A program made the translations under genes and the position numbers. The notes below the pieces were generated by a model. The model made no database searches and was not told the DNA's origin. It saw only the letters and a program-made list of their open reading frames with translations. Below are positions 16,671 through 24,315 of a stretch of DNA of 64,000 nucleotides, piece by piece; position 1 is the stretch's first letter; every line of letters starts with the position of its first letter. Source of the DNA: Klenkia soli (GTDB lineage Bacteria; Actinomycetota; Actinomycetes; Mycobacteriales; Geodermatophilaceae); the NCBI RefSeq assembly GCF_900103975.1, contig NZ_FNIR01000002.1:124001-188000 (forward strand), in the 5' to 3' direction.

Positions 16671-18524
16671 GTGCGGTTGACCGAACCCCTCCTGCTGGCC
16701 GGCAGGAGTGCGCCCTCCCGGGTGCTGTTCGGTCCGCACGAGACCAACCTCGGCGCCGGCCGGGCGCTGTCCCCGCGGCACGTCGCGTACTACGCGCGCC
16801 GTGCCGCGGGCGGCGCCGGGGTGGTCGTGGTCGAGGGCGCGTCGGTGCACCCCTCCGACCACCCGTACGAACGCGCCCCGCTGGCCGCCGACTGCGGGCC
16901 GGGGTGGGCCGCCGTCGGCGACGCCTGCCGGCCGCACGGCACGCTGGTGCTGGCCGGGCTGACGCACACCGGTGGACAGGGCTCGTCGGCCTGGACCCAG
17001 GCGCCGCCGTGGGGGCCCTCGCGGGTCCCGGACGTCGTCACCCGCGAGGTGCCGGTCCCGCTGGACGGCGGCCGCATCGCCGAGCTGACCGCGGGCTTCG
17101 CCGGGGCCGCGGCCACCGCGGTCGCCGCCGGGCTGGACGGGGTGGAGGTCGACGCCGGCCCGCGTTCGCTGCTGCGCCAGTTCCTGTCGGGGCTGACCAA
17201 CCACCGGGACGACGGCCACGGCACCGACCGCGCCCGGCTGCTGCGGGAGGTGCTGGCCGCCGTGCGCACCGCGCAGGGTCCGGACCGGCTGCTCGCCCTC
17301 CGGCTGAGCGTGGACGAGTCGGCGCCGTGGGCCGGGCTCACCCCCAAGGGCAGCGCCGCGCTGGTCGGCGTACTGGCTCCGCTGGTCGACCTGCTCACCC
17401 TGGTCCGCGGCAGCGCCCTCGACGTGGCCGCGTACCGCCCCACCGCACACCGGACGCCGACGTTCCACGTGGAACTGCTGGCCGCGGCCGGCGGCACCCC
17501 GGTGGTGGCGCAGGGGTCGGTCGTCGAGGCGGCGCACGCGGAGGAGCTGCTGGACGCCGGGTTCGCGGCCGTCGAGATGACCCGCGCGCAGATCGCCGAC
17601 GCCGGGTTCGTGGCCACCGTGCGCGCCGGTCGCCGTCCCCGGCCGTGCCTGCTGTGCAACCAGGCCTGCCAGGTGCTCGACACCCGCAACCCCCCGGTGA
17701 GCTGCGTGGTCGACCCCCGCAGCGGCCACGAGCTGACCGAGCCCGACACCGATGTCCCCGTCCCCGGCGGGGGACGCCGCGTGGTCGTGGCCGGTGCCGG
17801 GCCGGCGGGGCTGGAGGCGGCCCGGGTGCTGGCGCTGCGCGGGCACGACGTCGAGGTGGTCGCCCCGGCGGTCGGCGGCCTGCTGCCGCTCGTCGCGGCC
17901 GCGCCGGGCCGGGAGCGCTTCGGGTCGTTCGCCGACTGGCTGGTCGCCGAGTGCACCCGGCTGGGGGTCGCGTTCACCCCGGGCCGGGTCGAGGACGCCG
18001 ACGTCGTCGCCACCGGGGGGCGGGCGGCGGTGCCCGTCGTCCCCGGGGCGGTGCCGGCGGCCGACGTGCTGGCCGGTCGAGAGCTGCCACCCGGGCCGGT
18101 GCTCGTGCACGACCCGGTGGGTGGGCCGGTCGGGGTGGGGGTTGCCGAGCTGCTCGCCGCGGCCGGCCGCACGGTCACCCTCGCCACCCCGGACGACCTC
18201 GTCGGCGCCCGGCTCGGGCCCACCGGCGACCTGGTCGAGGCCAACCGCCGGCTCGCCGTCGCCGGGGTCCGCCGGGTGACCGCGGTCGTGCTGACCGGCT
18301 GGGCCGGAGGCCGGGCGGTGCTCGAGCACCGGTGGAGCGGGGAGCGCACCGAGGTGACCTGCGCCGTCGTCGTCGACGCGGGGCACCGACTGCCCGGTCG
18401 GGTGCTGCCCGACGAGGGCCGTGAGCGGTTCGCCGGGGACGTCGTCGCGCCGCGGACGGTGCTGGACGCCGTCCTCGAGGGCCGCCGCGCCGCCCTCGCC
18501 GTCGCCGCGGCGGTGCCCGCGTGA
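16671..18524 (+). CDS. Mycofactocin-associated FadH/OYE-family flavoprotein 1
   Basis: A 617-residue protein with the architecture of 2,4-dienoyl-CoA reductase: an old-yellow-enzyme FMN barrel (1-320), a 4Fe-4S motif with C326, C329, C333 and C345 (CLLCNQAC), and a C-terminal FAD/NAD(P) module with GAGPAG at 375-380. It starts 3 bases after mftC. Aligned by eye with E. coli FadH, the catalytic Tyr (SEGYLINEF) is a Ser (PRSLLRQF) and the catalytic His (GWHEAR) is a Leu (RGSALDV), so dienoyl reduction is unlikely. The C-terminal dinucleotide domain also looks reduced. A role in mycofactocin synthesis or electron transfer is inferred from position. Confidence 0.85.
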   Translation: MRLTEPLLLAGRSAPSRVLFGPHETNLGAGRALSPRHVAYYARRAAGGAGVVVVEGASVHPSDHPYERAPLAADCGPGWAAVGDACRPHGTLVLAGLTHTGGQGSSAWTQAPPWGPSRVPDVVTREVPVPLDGGRIAELTAGFAGAAATAVAAGLDGVEVDAGPRSLLRQFLSGLTNHRDDGHGTDRARLLREVLAAVRTAQGPDRLLALRLSVDESAPWAGLTPKGSAALVGVLAPLVDLLTLVRGSALDVAAYRPTAHRTPTFHVELLAAAGGTPVVAQGSVVEAAHAEELLDAGFAAVEMTRAQIADAGFVATVRAGRRPRPCLLCNQACQVLDTRNPPVSCVVDPRSGHELTEPDTDVPVPGGGRRVVVAGAGPAGLEAARVLALRGHDVEVVAPAVGGLLPLVAAAPGRERFGSFADWLVAECTRLGVAFTPGRVEDADVVATGGRAAVPVVPGAVPAADVLAGRELPPGPVLVHDPVGGPVGVGVAELLAAAGRTVTLATPDDLVGARLGPTGDLVEANRRLAVAGVRRVTAVVLTGWAGGRAVLEHRWSGERTEVTCAVVVDAGHRLPGRVLPDEGRERFAGDVVAPRTVLDAVLEGRRAALAVAAAVPA

Positions 18525-18667
18525 CCGCCCGGCTGGCGGTGCGGTGGCGCTCGGTGCGCCCGGCGCTGGCGTCCCTGCTGGTCAGCAAGCCCTGGTACCT
18601 GCGCGGCCCGGCGGCCTGGAGGCCGCGAACCGGGCGGCCGATGGCCGCGGCCCCGCGAGGGCCCTGA
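18521..18667 (+). CDS. Small basic ORF, 48 codons, coupled to flavoprotein 1
   Basis: A GTG start overlaps the stop of the preceding gene (GTGA), the same coupling used between several mft genes. The predicted product has 48 residues, is basic (RLAVRWRSVRP) and includes a Leu/Ser stretch and KPWYLRGP. No family is recognised. It ends one base before a hairpin. It may be a real small protein of the mft operon or a chance frame in GC-rich DNA. Confidence 0.35.
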   Translation: MTARLAVRWRSVRPALASLLVSKPWYLRGPAAWRPRTGRPMAAAPRGP

Positions 18668-18695
18668 CGACCCGACGCACCGATGCGTCGGGTCG
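18668..18695 (+). terminator. Perfect 12-bp hairpin before the SDR genes
   Basis: CGACCCGACGCA (18668-18679) pairs exactly with TGCGTCGGGTCG (18684-18695) across a four-base loop. No U-tract follows. It starts immediately after the 48-codon ORF and 45 bases before the first SDR. It could terminate or attenuate mftABC-OYE transcription, or mark an mRNA processing boundary that lets SDR levels differ from cofactor-biosynthesis levels. Confidence 0.6.
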
Positions 18696-18739
18696 CGCAC
18701 CGCCACCCCAGCGGGGGACTCGACGAGGAGGAACCACAG

Positions 18740-19555
18740 ATGGGCAAGCTCGAGGGCAAGGTCGCCTTCATCACCGGTGCGGCTCGAGGTCAGGGCCGTA
18801 GCCACGCCGTACGGCTGGCGCAGGAGGGCGCGGACATCATCGCGGTCGACCTGTGCGCGCAGATCGACTCGGTCGCCTACCCCATGGCGACCCCGGACGA
18901 CCTGGCGGAGACCGTGCGCCAGGTGGAGGCGTTGGACCGGCGGATCGTGGCCAGCCAGGCCGACGTCCGGAGCCTGGAAGCGCTGCAGGGCGCCGTCCGG
19001 GACGGCGTGGCGCAGCTCGGCCGGGTGGACATCGTGCTGGCCAACGCCGGCATCGCACCGATGGGCGAGGGAAGCGAGACACCGCAGGCCTGGCAGGACG
19101 TGCTCGACATCAACCTGACCGGCGTCTGGAACACCGTGCACGCCGCGGTGCCGACCATGGTCGAGCAGGGCGATGGCGGCGCGATCGTGCTGACCAGCTC
19201 GACGGCCGGGCTCAAGGGCATCGGCGGGGACTCCCCTGGTGGGGAGGGCTACACCGCGGCCAAGCACGGCGTGGTGGGCCTGATGCGCACCTTCGCGAAC
19301 ACGTTGGCCAAGCACCGGATCCGGGTGAACACCGTGCACCCGACGGGGGTCAACACCCCGATGGTGGTCAACGCGGTGATGGAGAAGTTCCTGGCCGAGG
19401 ACCCCTCGATCGCCAACGCGATCTCCAACCTGCTGCCGGTGGACATGATCGAGGCCGTCGACATCTCCAACGCGATCCTGTTCCTCGTCTCCGACGACGG
19501 CAGGTACGTCACCGGGACCACGCTGCCCGTCGACGCAGGGATCCTGGCCAAGTGA
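18740..19555 (+). CDS. Mycofactocin-coupled SDR-family dehydrogenase 1
   Basis: A 271-residue short-chain dehydrogenase. TGAARGQGRSHA is the nucleotide-binding glycine motif, NAG follows strand 4, and the catalytic set lies in LTSSTAG and GYTAAKHG. Between beta-2 (IIAVDLC) and ADVR is the extra segment of about 35 residues (PDDLAETVRQVEALDRR) that marks mycofactocin-associated SDRs, whose NAD is buried and not exchanged. Such enzymes are thought to be reoxidised by mycofactocin. A strong GAGGAGG precedes the ATG. The substrate, probably a secondary alcohol, is unknown. Confidence 0.93.
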   Translation: MGKLEGKVAFITGAARGQGRSHAVRLAQEGADIIAVDLCAQIDSVAYPMATPDDLAETVRQVEALDRRIVASQADVRSLEALQGAVRDGVAQLGRVDIVLANAGIAPMGEGSETPQAWQDVLDINLTGVWNTVHAAVPTMVEQGDGGAIVLTSSTAGLKGIGGDSPGGEGYTAAKHGVVGLMRTFANTLAKHRIRVNTVHPTGVNTPMVVNAVMEKFLAEDPSIANAISNLLPVDMIEAVDISNAILFLVSDDGRYVTGTTLPVDAGILAK

Positions 19556-20388
19556 CCGGCCGGGTCGAGGGCAAGGTCGCGTTCATCACCGGCGCGGCCC
19601 GGTCCCAGGGCCGCAGCCACGCGCTGCGGCTGGCCCAGGAGGGCGCCGACATCATCGCCGTCGACGTCTGCGGGCCGATCGAGAGCATCGGCATGTACCC
19701 GCCGGCCACCGACGAGGACCTCGCCGAGACCGTCCGTCAGGTCGAGGCGCTGGACCGGCGGATCGTGGCGACGAAGGCCGACGTCCGCGACACCGCGGCG
19801 ATGAAGGCCGCTGTCGACGAGGGGGTCGCGCAGCTGGGCCGGCTGGACATCGTGCTGGGCAACGCCGGGGTGTTCGAGATCCAGCCCGCGCTGGAGCTCT
19901 CGGACGAGGCCTGGCGGGAGATGATCGACATCAACCTGACCGGCGTCTGGAACACCTGCAAGGTCGCCCTGCCGCACCTCATCGAGGGCGGTCGGGGCGG
20001 GTCGATCGTGCTGACCAGCTCGACCGCGGGCCTCAAGGGGACGCCGAACACCATCCACTACACGGCGGCCAAGCACGGCGTCGTCGGCGTGATGCGCACC
20101 CTGGCCAACGAGTTCGCCCAGCACTCGATCCGGGTCAACAGCGTGCACCCGACCGGGGTGGACACGGTGATGATCCAGAACCAGAAGACCTGGGGGCTGT
20201 TCGCGCCCGACGACCCGAACCCGTCCCGGGAGAAGGCCGCGCCGATCTTCGAGTCGACCAACGCGCTGCCGATCCCGTGGGTGGAGCCGGTCGACATCTC
20301 CAACGCGATCCTCTTCCTGGTCAGTGACGAGGCGCGGTACATCACCGGCGTGACCCTCCCGGTCGACGCCGGCTACACGGTCAAGTGA
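19552..20388 (+). CDS. Mycofactocin-coupled SDR-family dehydrogenase 2
   Basis: A 278-residue paralogue of the preceding SDR, overlapping it by 4 nt (GTGA). It keeps TGAARSQGRSHA, the mycofactocin-type insertion (ATDEDLAETVRQVEALDRR), LTSSTAG and HYTAAKHG. The C-terminal half has the longer loop FAPDDPNPSREKAAP before NALPIPWVEP, which should reshape the substrate pocket. The two enzymes probably arose by duplication and may act on different alcohols or form a mixed tetramer. Confidence 0.93.
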   Translation: MTGRVEGKVAFITGAARSQGRSHALRLAQEGADIIAVDVCGPIESIGMYPPATDEDLAETVRQVEALDRRIVATKADVRDTAAMKAAVDEGVAQLGRLDIVLGNAGVFEIQPALELSDEAWREMIDINLTGVWNTCKVALPHLIEGGRGGSIVLTSSTAGLKGTPNTIHYTAAKHGVVGVMRTLANEFAQHSIRVNSVHPTGVDTVMIQNQKTWGLFAPDDPNPSREKAAPIFESTNALPIPWVEPVDISNAILFLVSDEARYITGVTLPVDAGYTVK

Positions 20389-20439
20389 TCACCGGGGCGG
20401 CCGGGGACCACCCCGGCCGCCCCCTCACGACGGGACACC

Positions 20440-21402
20440 ATGGACCAGATCCACCGGACGACGGCGTCTGCCGCCGCCGACGTGCGCGCCGTCCGTCAGC
20501 GCGTCGCCACCCACCTGGTCGGCCGCGAGCGCGAGACCGACCTGCTGCTGGCCGCCGTCGCGGCCGGCCGCGACGTGCTCATCGAGGGACCACCCGGGAC
20601 GTCGAAGTCCACCCTGCTGCGGGCGATCACCGCCGAGTGGGGCATCCCGCTGCTGTTCGTCGAGGGCAACGCCGACCTCACGCCGACCCGGCTGGTCGGG
20701 CACCACAACCCGGCCCGGGTGCTGCGCGAGGACTACACGGCCGAGAACTTCGTGGCCGGTCCGCTGGTCGAGGCCATGCGCAGCGGCGGCTTCCTCTACG
20801 TCGAGGAGTTCAACCGGGCCCCCGAGGACACCCTGAACACGCTGCTCACGGCCATGGCCGAGCGGTCGATCACGGTGCCGACCGTGGGCACCGTGCAGGC
20901 CGCCGACACCTTCCGGGTGGTCGCCTCGATGAACCCGTACGACGCGGTCGGCACCACCCGCATGCCCACCTCGGTCGCCGACCGGATGTGCCGGCTGGCC
21001 GTGGGCTACCAGGACGAGGACGCCGAGCGCGGCATCGTGGCCCGCCGCACCGGGCTGACCTCGGCGCGGTTGGTCGCCGACGCCGTCGCGCTGACCCGGG
21101 CGACGCGGGAGCGGGACGACGTCCGGCAGGGCAGCAGCGTGCGCGGCGCGATCGACGTCGCGCTCGTCGCCGCCCAGCTCGCCGCCATGCGCGGCACCGA
21201 GATCCCAGGAGCCGCGGGTTCCGGGATGCCGCCGCGGGACCTGCCGGCGGACTACACGGGCGTGGTGTGGGACGCGATGGTGGTGGCACTGAGCGGCCGG
21301 GTGCACCTGGACGAGATCGCCGAGCAGACCGCCGAGGGCGTGCTGCGCGAGATCTGGGAGGACCACTTCCTGCTCCGGCCCGCCGCGGCCGCCCCCGGTT
21401 GA
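20440..21402 (+). CDS. MoxR-family AAA+ ATPase (second pair)
   Basis: A 320-residue MoxR-type AAA+ protein, 51 bases after SDR 2. Walker A is GPPGTSKST (50-58), with Ser in place of the usual Gly before Lys. Walker B lies in FLYVEEFNRAPEDTLNTLL (a Glu-Glu pair), and VVASMNPYD is the sensor 1 segment. With the following VWA gene it forms a second MoxR-VWA chaperone pair. Placement inside the mycofactocin operon suggests it activates the SDRs or another mycofactocin enzyme (inference). Confidence 0.88.
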   Translation: MDQIHRTTASAAADVRAVRQRVATHLVGRERETDLLLAAVAAGRDVLIEGPPGTSKSTLLRAITAEWGIPLLFVEGNADLTPTRLVGHHNPARVLREDYTAENFVAGPLVEAMRSGGFLYVEEFNRAPEDTLNTLLTAMAERSITVPTVGTVQAADTFRVVASMNPYDAVGTTRMPTSVADRMCRLAVGYQDEDAERGIVARRTGLTSARLVADAVALTRATRERDDVRQGSSVRGAIDVALVAAQLAAMRGTEIPGAAGSGMPPRDLPADYTGVVWDAMVVALSGRVHLDEIAEQTAEGVLREIWEDHFLLRPAAAAPG

Positions 21403-21462
21403 AGAGCCGTCGAGGCCGACTCGCCGGTCACCCGCCGCGACCGGTCGGGGGCGCCGCGGGGG

Positions 21463-22392
21463 ATGCGGCCGCTGCGTCGCCGTCCCAAGCAGCTGACCGA
21501 GCAGCCGAGCACCTACGAGCCGTCGCGGGGTGGTGGCGGTCTCGCGCTGTCCTCGGGTGACCGGCGCCGGCAGCGCGCGAAGGCGCAGGGCGGCGGTTCG
21601 ACCCCCGGGACGACGGACGAGCCGGCCGACCTGATCGCGCTGGCCGACCTGGGCGCCCTGGCCGAGTCCGACGCGGTGACCCGGCAGCGGGCGCGGCAGA
21701 TCGCCCGCCGGCTCGCCGTCCCCCGTCCGCCGCGGGACCGCCGCGCCCGCCGCGGGGTGGGGGAGCTGGCCAGCGTGCGCTGGTCCGGCGGCTCCGACGA
21801 GCTCGACCTGGAGCGCACCGTCGACGCGCTGGCCGGCAAACCCTGGCCCGAGGACGACGACGTCGTGGTGCGCGAGCGGCTGCGCCGGCGGCGGTCGGTG
21901 GTGCTGGTGGTCGACGTCTCGGGCTCGATGAAGGGCGAACGCCTGCGGACGGCGGCCGCCACGGTGGGCGCGCTGGCCAGGGAGCTGGGCCGCGACTACC
22001 TGGCCGTCGTCGCGTTCTGGTCCGACGCCGCGGTGCTGGTGCCGCTGGGCGCACCGGTCGAGCCGCTCGGCGTCGTCGACCTGCTGCTGCGTGTGCCCAC
22101 CCAGGGCCTGACCAACGTCTCGTTCGCGCTCGAGACCGCGGGCCGGCTGCTGGTCGGGGTGCCGCCGCGGGACGCCCGGGTGCTGCTGCTCAGCGACTGC
22201 GTGCACAACGCCGGCCCCGACCCCCGGATCGCGGCGGCCCGGCTGCCCCGGCTGGACGTGCTGCTGGACACCAGCGGCGAGCAGGACGTCGACCTGGGCC
22301 GCGACCTCGCCCAGTTGGGCCGCGGCCGGATCCGCCTGGTCCGCGACCACGCCGACGTCGCCCGCGCCCTCACCGCCGTGTTCGCGGACTGA
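21463..22392 (+). CDS. VWA-domain protein, partner of MoxR ATPase (second pair)
   Basis: A 309-residue protein with a long basic, disordered N-terminus (1-50), a helical linker, and a VWA domain from about residue 145. The MIDAS is intact: DVSGSMKG at 151-158, the Thr in GLTNVSFAL and Asp in LLLSDC. It differs from the other VWA protein in the window, which has a degenerate MIDAS and a much longer N-terminus. The ATG sits directly behind GGGGG without a proper SD, so the exact start is uncertain. Confidence 0.83.
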   Translation: MRPLRRRPKQLTEQPSTYEPSRGGGGLALSSGDRRRQRAKAQGGGSTPGTTDEPADLIALADLGALAESDAVTRQRARQIARRLAVPRPPRDRRARRGVGELASVRWSGGSDELDLERTVDALAGKPWPEDDDVVVRERLRRRRSVVLVVDVSGSMKGERLRTAAATVGALARELGRDYLAVVAFWSDAAVLVPLGAPVEPLGVVDLLLRVPTQGLTNVSFALETAGRLLVGVPPRDARVLLLSDCVHNAGPDPRIAAARLPRLDVLLDTSGEQDVDLGRDLAQLGRGRIRLVRDHADVARALTAVFAD

Positions 22393-22410
22393 GCGCCGCC
22401 GCGCCCCGGG

Positions 22411-22515
22411 TCAGCGGCGGGGGGCGACCAGGCCGGGGGCGCCGGCGGGGGAGTGCGCGAACTCCACCGCGGTGAGCAGCGCGAAGAACGTGGCGAGCAG
22501 CGTGACGGCGATCAT
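22411..22515 (-). CDS. 34-residue membrane mini-protein
   Basis: A short ORF with a near-ideal SD (AGGAGGTG, five bases before ATG). The product has one hydrophobic helix (IAVTLLATFFALLTAV) and a short Pro/Gly tail. The SD lies in the loop of an 8-bp inverted repeat, GGGGCACC (22517-22524) against GGTGCCCC (22534-22541). It converges with the VWA gene. No family is recognised; the good SD and clean transmembrane helix favour a real gene. Confidence 0.5.
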   Translation of the reverse strand: MIAVTLLATFFALLTAVEFAHSPAGAPGLVAPRR

Positions 22516-22589
22516 CGGGGCACCTCCTGGTGTGGTGCCCCCACGATCACCCCCGTCCCTGCACGTCGGCAGTGCTCTCCCTGTGCGAC

Positions 22590-23072
22590 TCAGGTGAGCG
22601 TGACCTTCTCGTTCTCGCCGCCGCTGTAGGGCTCACCGGTCACCTTGGCCTTGGCGAAGCTCAGCACCGTGGAGATCCGCCCGCCCGGGGTGTCCCAGTA
22701 CTCGGCGGAGTCGCCCTCGACCTTGATCAGCACGATCTCGTCGTCGTCGGGGCCGTCGGGGAACCAGGCGGCGACGCCGGAGTTCCACAGCTCCTTCTTC
22801 TTGGCCTCGTCGGTGACGACGGCGGCCCGCCCGGTGAGCGAGATCCAGGTGCCACCGGACCCGGCCACCACGTTGACCTGCGGGTCGGCGGTGAGGTGGG
22901 TGACCTTGCGGGAGTCGCGCGCGGCGAAGAACCAGAGGTCGCCGTCGAACTCGACCTCCTGCAGCGCCATCGGCCGGCTGGTCAGCGTGCCGTCGGCGGC
23001 GTGGGTGGTGAACATGCCGAGGCGCTGGTCGGACAGCAGCTCGGCGACCTTGCGGGTCGGGTCGTCGGTCAT
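22590..23072 (-). CDS. Pyridoxamine 5'-phosphate oxidase-like general stress protein
   Basis: A 160-residue split-barrel flavin-binding protein of the general-stress-protein-26 type. Recognisable segments are FTTHAADGTLTSRPMALQ, LWFFAARDSRKV, and GTWISLTGRAAVV. Family members bind FMN or F420 and protect against stress, but most have no proven reaction. ATG 23072 places the conserved helix VAELLSDQRLGMF at the N-terminus. It is divergent from the small gene at 23180 and not obviously tied to the mft operon. Confidence 0.82.
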   Translation of the reverse strand: MTDDPTRKVAELLSDQRLGMFTTHAADGTLTSRPMALQEVEFDGDLWFFAARDSRKVTHLTADPQVNVVAGSGGTWISLTGRAAVVTDEAKKKELWNSGVAAWFPDGPDDDEIVLIKVEGDSAEYWDTPGGRISTVLSFAKAKVTGEPYSGGENEKVTLT

Positions 23073-23179
23073 GGGCCCTGGGTGCCCGCTGGCCCGGGGT
23101 ACGAACCACGCGGCGTACGGCTGGAGGTCGTCGTTCGGGTGTCGATGATCGTGGGGCAGACCCCCGACCGAGGAGCCCC

Positions 23180-23404
23180 GTGTCCACCGACATCGCGGCG
23201 TTGCAGAAGTCCGTGACCGCGGCCGAGGCCGCACTGCGCCGGCTGGAGCGGGACGGCGCCGACGCCCAGGCCCTGCAGGGTGCCCGGCAGCAGGTCACGG
23301 TGGCCTCGGTCGCCCTGGCCGACGCCCTGGCCGCGCGGGCCCAGCGGGCCCAGGACGCCGCCGCCGCGGCTGCTGCGACGGGAGCGGTCGACCTCTACGT
23401 CTGA
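23180..23404 (+). CDS. Small alanine-rich coiled-coil protein
   Basis: A 74-residue hypothetical protein with a GTG start behind GAGGAG. It is nearly all helical, with heptad-like spacing of Leu, Ala and Val (ALQKSVTAAEAALRRLERDG, then VASVALADALAARAQ), so it may form a small coiled coil. No family or catalytic motif is recognised. It precedes the hydrolase gene by 44 bases on the same strand. Confidence 0.6.
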   Translation: MSTDIAALQKSVTAAEAALRRLERDGADAQALQGARQQVTVASVALADALAARAQRAQDAAAAAAATGAVDLYV

Positions 23405-23448
23405 CGGTGCGCTGGCTGCGTGCCGGACCGCCCGGGCAGGATGCCGGC

Positions 23449-24315
23449 ATGCCGACGACCTTCCCGTCCCCCGCCGACGGTCTGCCGATCGCCACGTACA
23501 CCTGGGACGACGTCCCGGGCGAGCCCGTCGGGGTGGTGCAGCTCGTGCACGGGCTGGCCGAGCACGGCCCGCGCTACGACCGCTTCGCCCGCGCGCTGGT
23601 CGCCGCCGGGTTCGTGGTGTCCGCCGCCGACAACCGGGGCCACGGCGCCTCGGTGTCCGACGAGGTACCGCTGGGCAGCTTCGGGGCGGCGGGCACCGCG
23701 GGCTTCCTGGCCGACGTCGCGCAGCACTCCCGAGAGCTGGTGCAGACGCACCCCGACCTGCCGCTGTTCGCCTTCGCCCACTCGCTGGGCTCGATGGGCA
23801 TGCAGAGCGTGCTGCTGGACGAACCGGTCCGCTACGCCGGCGTGGTGCTCAGCGGCTCGACGACCCTCGACGGCCTCGGCGGGGTGCTCGCCGGGCTGCC
23901 CGCCGACCAGCCCGGTCTCGCGGCGTTCAACGCCGGCTTCGAGCCGCGCACCGGGTTCGAGTGGCTCAGCCGCGACCCCGCCGAGGTCGACGCGTACATG
24001 GCCGACCCGCTGTGCGGCTTCCTCACCGAGGACGCGATCATCGGCGGGGTGCTGGCCACCGCCGAGCGCACCGCCGACCCGTCCGGTGTCCGGGCCGACC
24101 TGCCGCTGCTGCTCGTCTCGGGCGACCGCGACCCGGTCGGTGGGCCGGGTGGTGCGAACGTGACCGCGCTGGCCGACCGGTACCGGGCCGCGGGCGTCGC
24201 CGACGTGACGCTCTCGCTGTACCCGGACGCCCGGCACGAGCTGGTCAACGAGACCAACCGCGACGAGGTCACCGCCGACGTCGTGGCCTGGCTGACCGCC
24301 CACCTGCCGGGCTAG
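23449..24315 (+). CDS. Alpha/beta hydrolase, monoacylglycerol-lipase-like
   Basis: A 288-residue alpha/beta hydrolase. The nucleophile elbow is AHSLGS with S112, the oxyanion-side motif is VHGLAEHG (33-40), a conserved ADNRGHG follows (60-66), the acid is probably in VSGDRDPVG and the catalytic His in DARHELVNE. This set matches the serine aminopeptidase/monoacylglycerol lipase family (hydrolase_4). The substrate is not deducible. Its stop codon overlaps the stop of the convergent lipoprotein gene. Confidence 0.82.
   Translation: MPTTFPSPADGLPIATYTWDDVPGEPVGVVQLVHGLAEHGPRYDRFARALVAAGFVVSAADNRGHGASVSDEVPLGSFGAAGTAGFLADVAQHSRELVQTHPDLPLFAFAHSLGSMGMQSVLLDEPVRYAGVVLSGSTTLDGLGGVLAGLPADQPGLAAFNAGFEPRTGFEWLSRDPAEVDAYMADPLCGFLTEDAIIGGVLATAERTADPSGVRADLPLLLVSGDRDPVGGPGGANVTALADRYRAAGVADVTLSLYPDARHELVNETNRDEVTADVVAWLTAHLPG

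Noticed and set aside
15375-18386. About 1000-codon open frame on the minus strand opposite mftC and flavoprotein 1
   Set aside because: Shadow of GC-rich coding DNA; composition is Gly/Arg/Gln/Val low complexity without domains, while the plus strand carries MftC and OYE motifs.
16671-18524. MftD encoded by the gene after mftC
   Set aside because: Position fits, but the protein has OYE barrel, Fe-S and FAD/NAD(P) modules of the FadH type rather than the short alpha-hydroxy-acid-oxidase fold of MftD.
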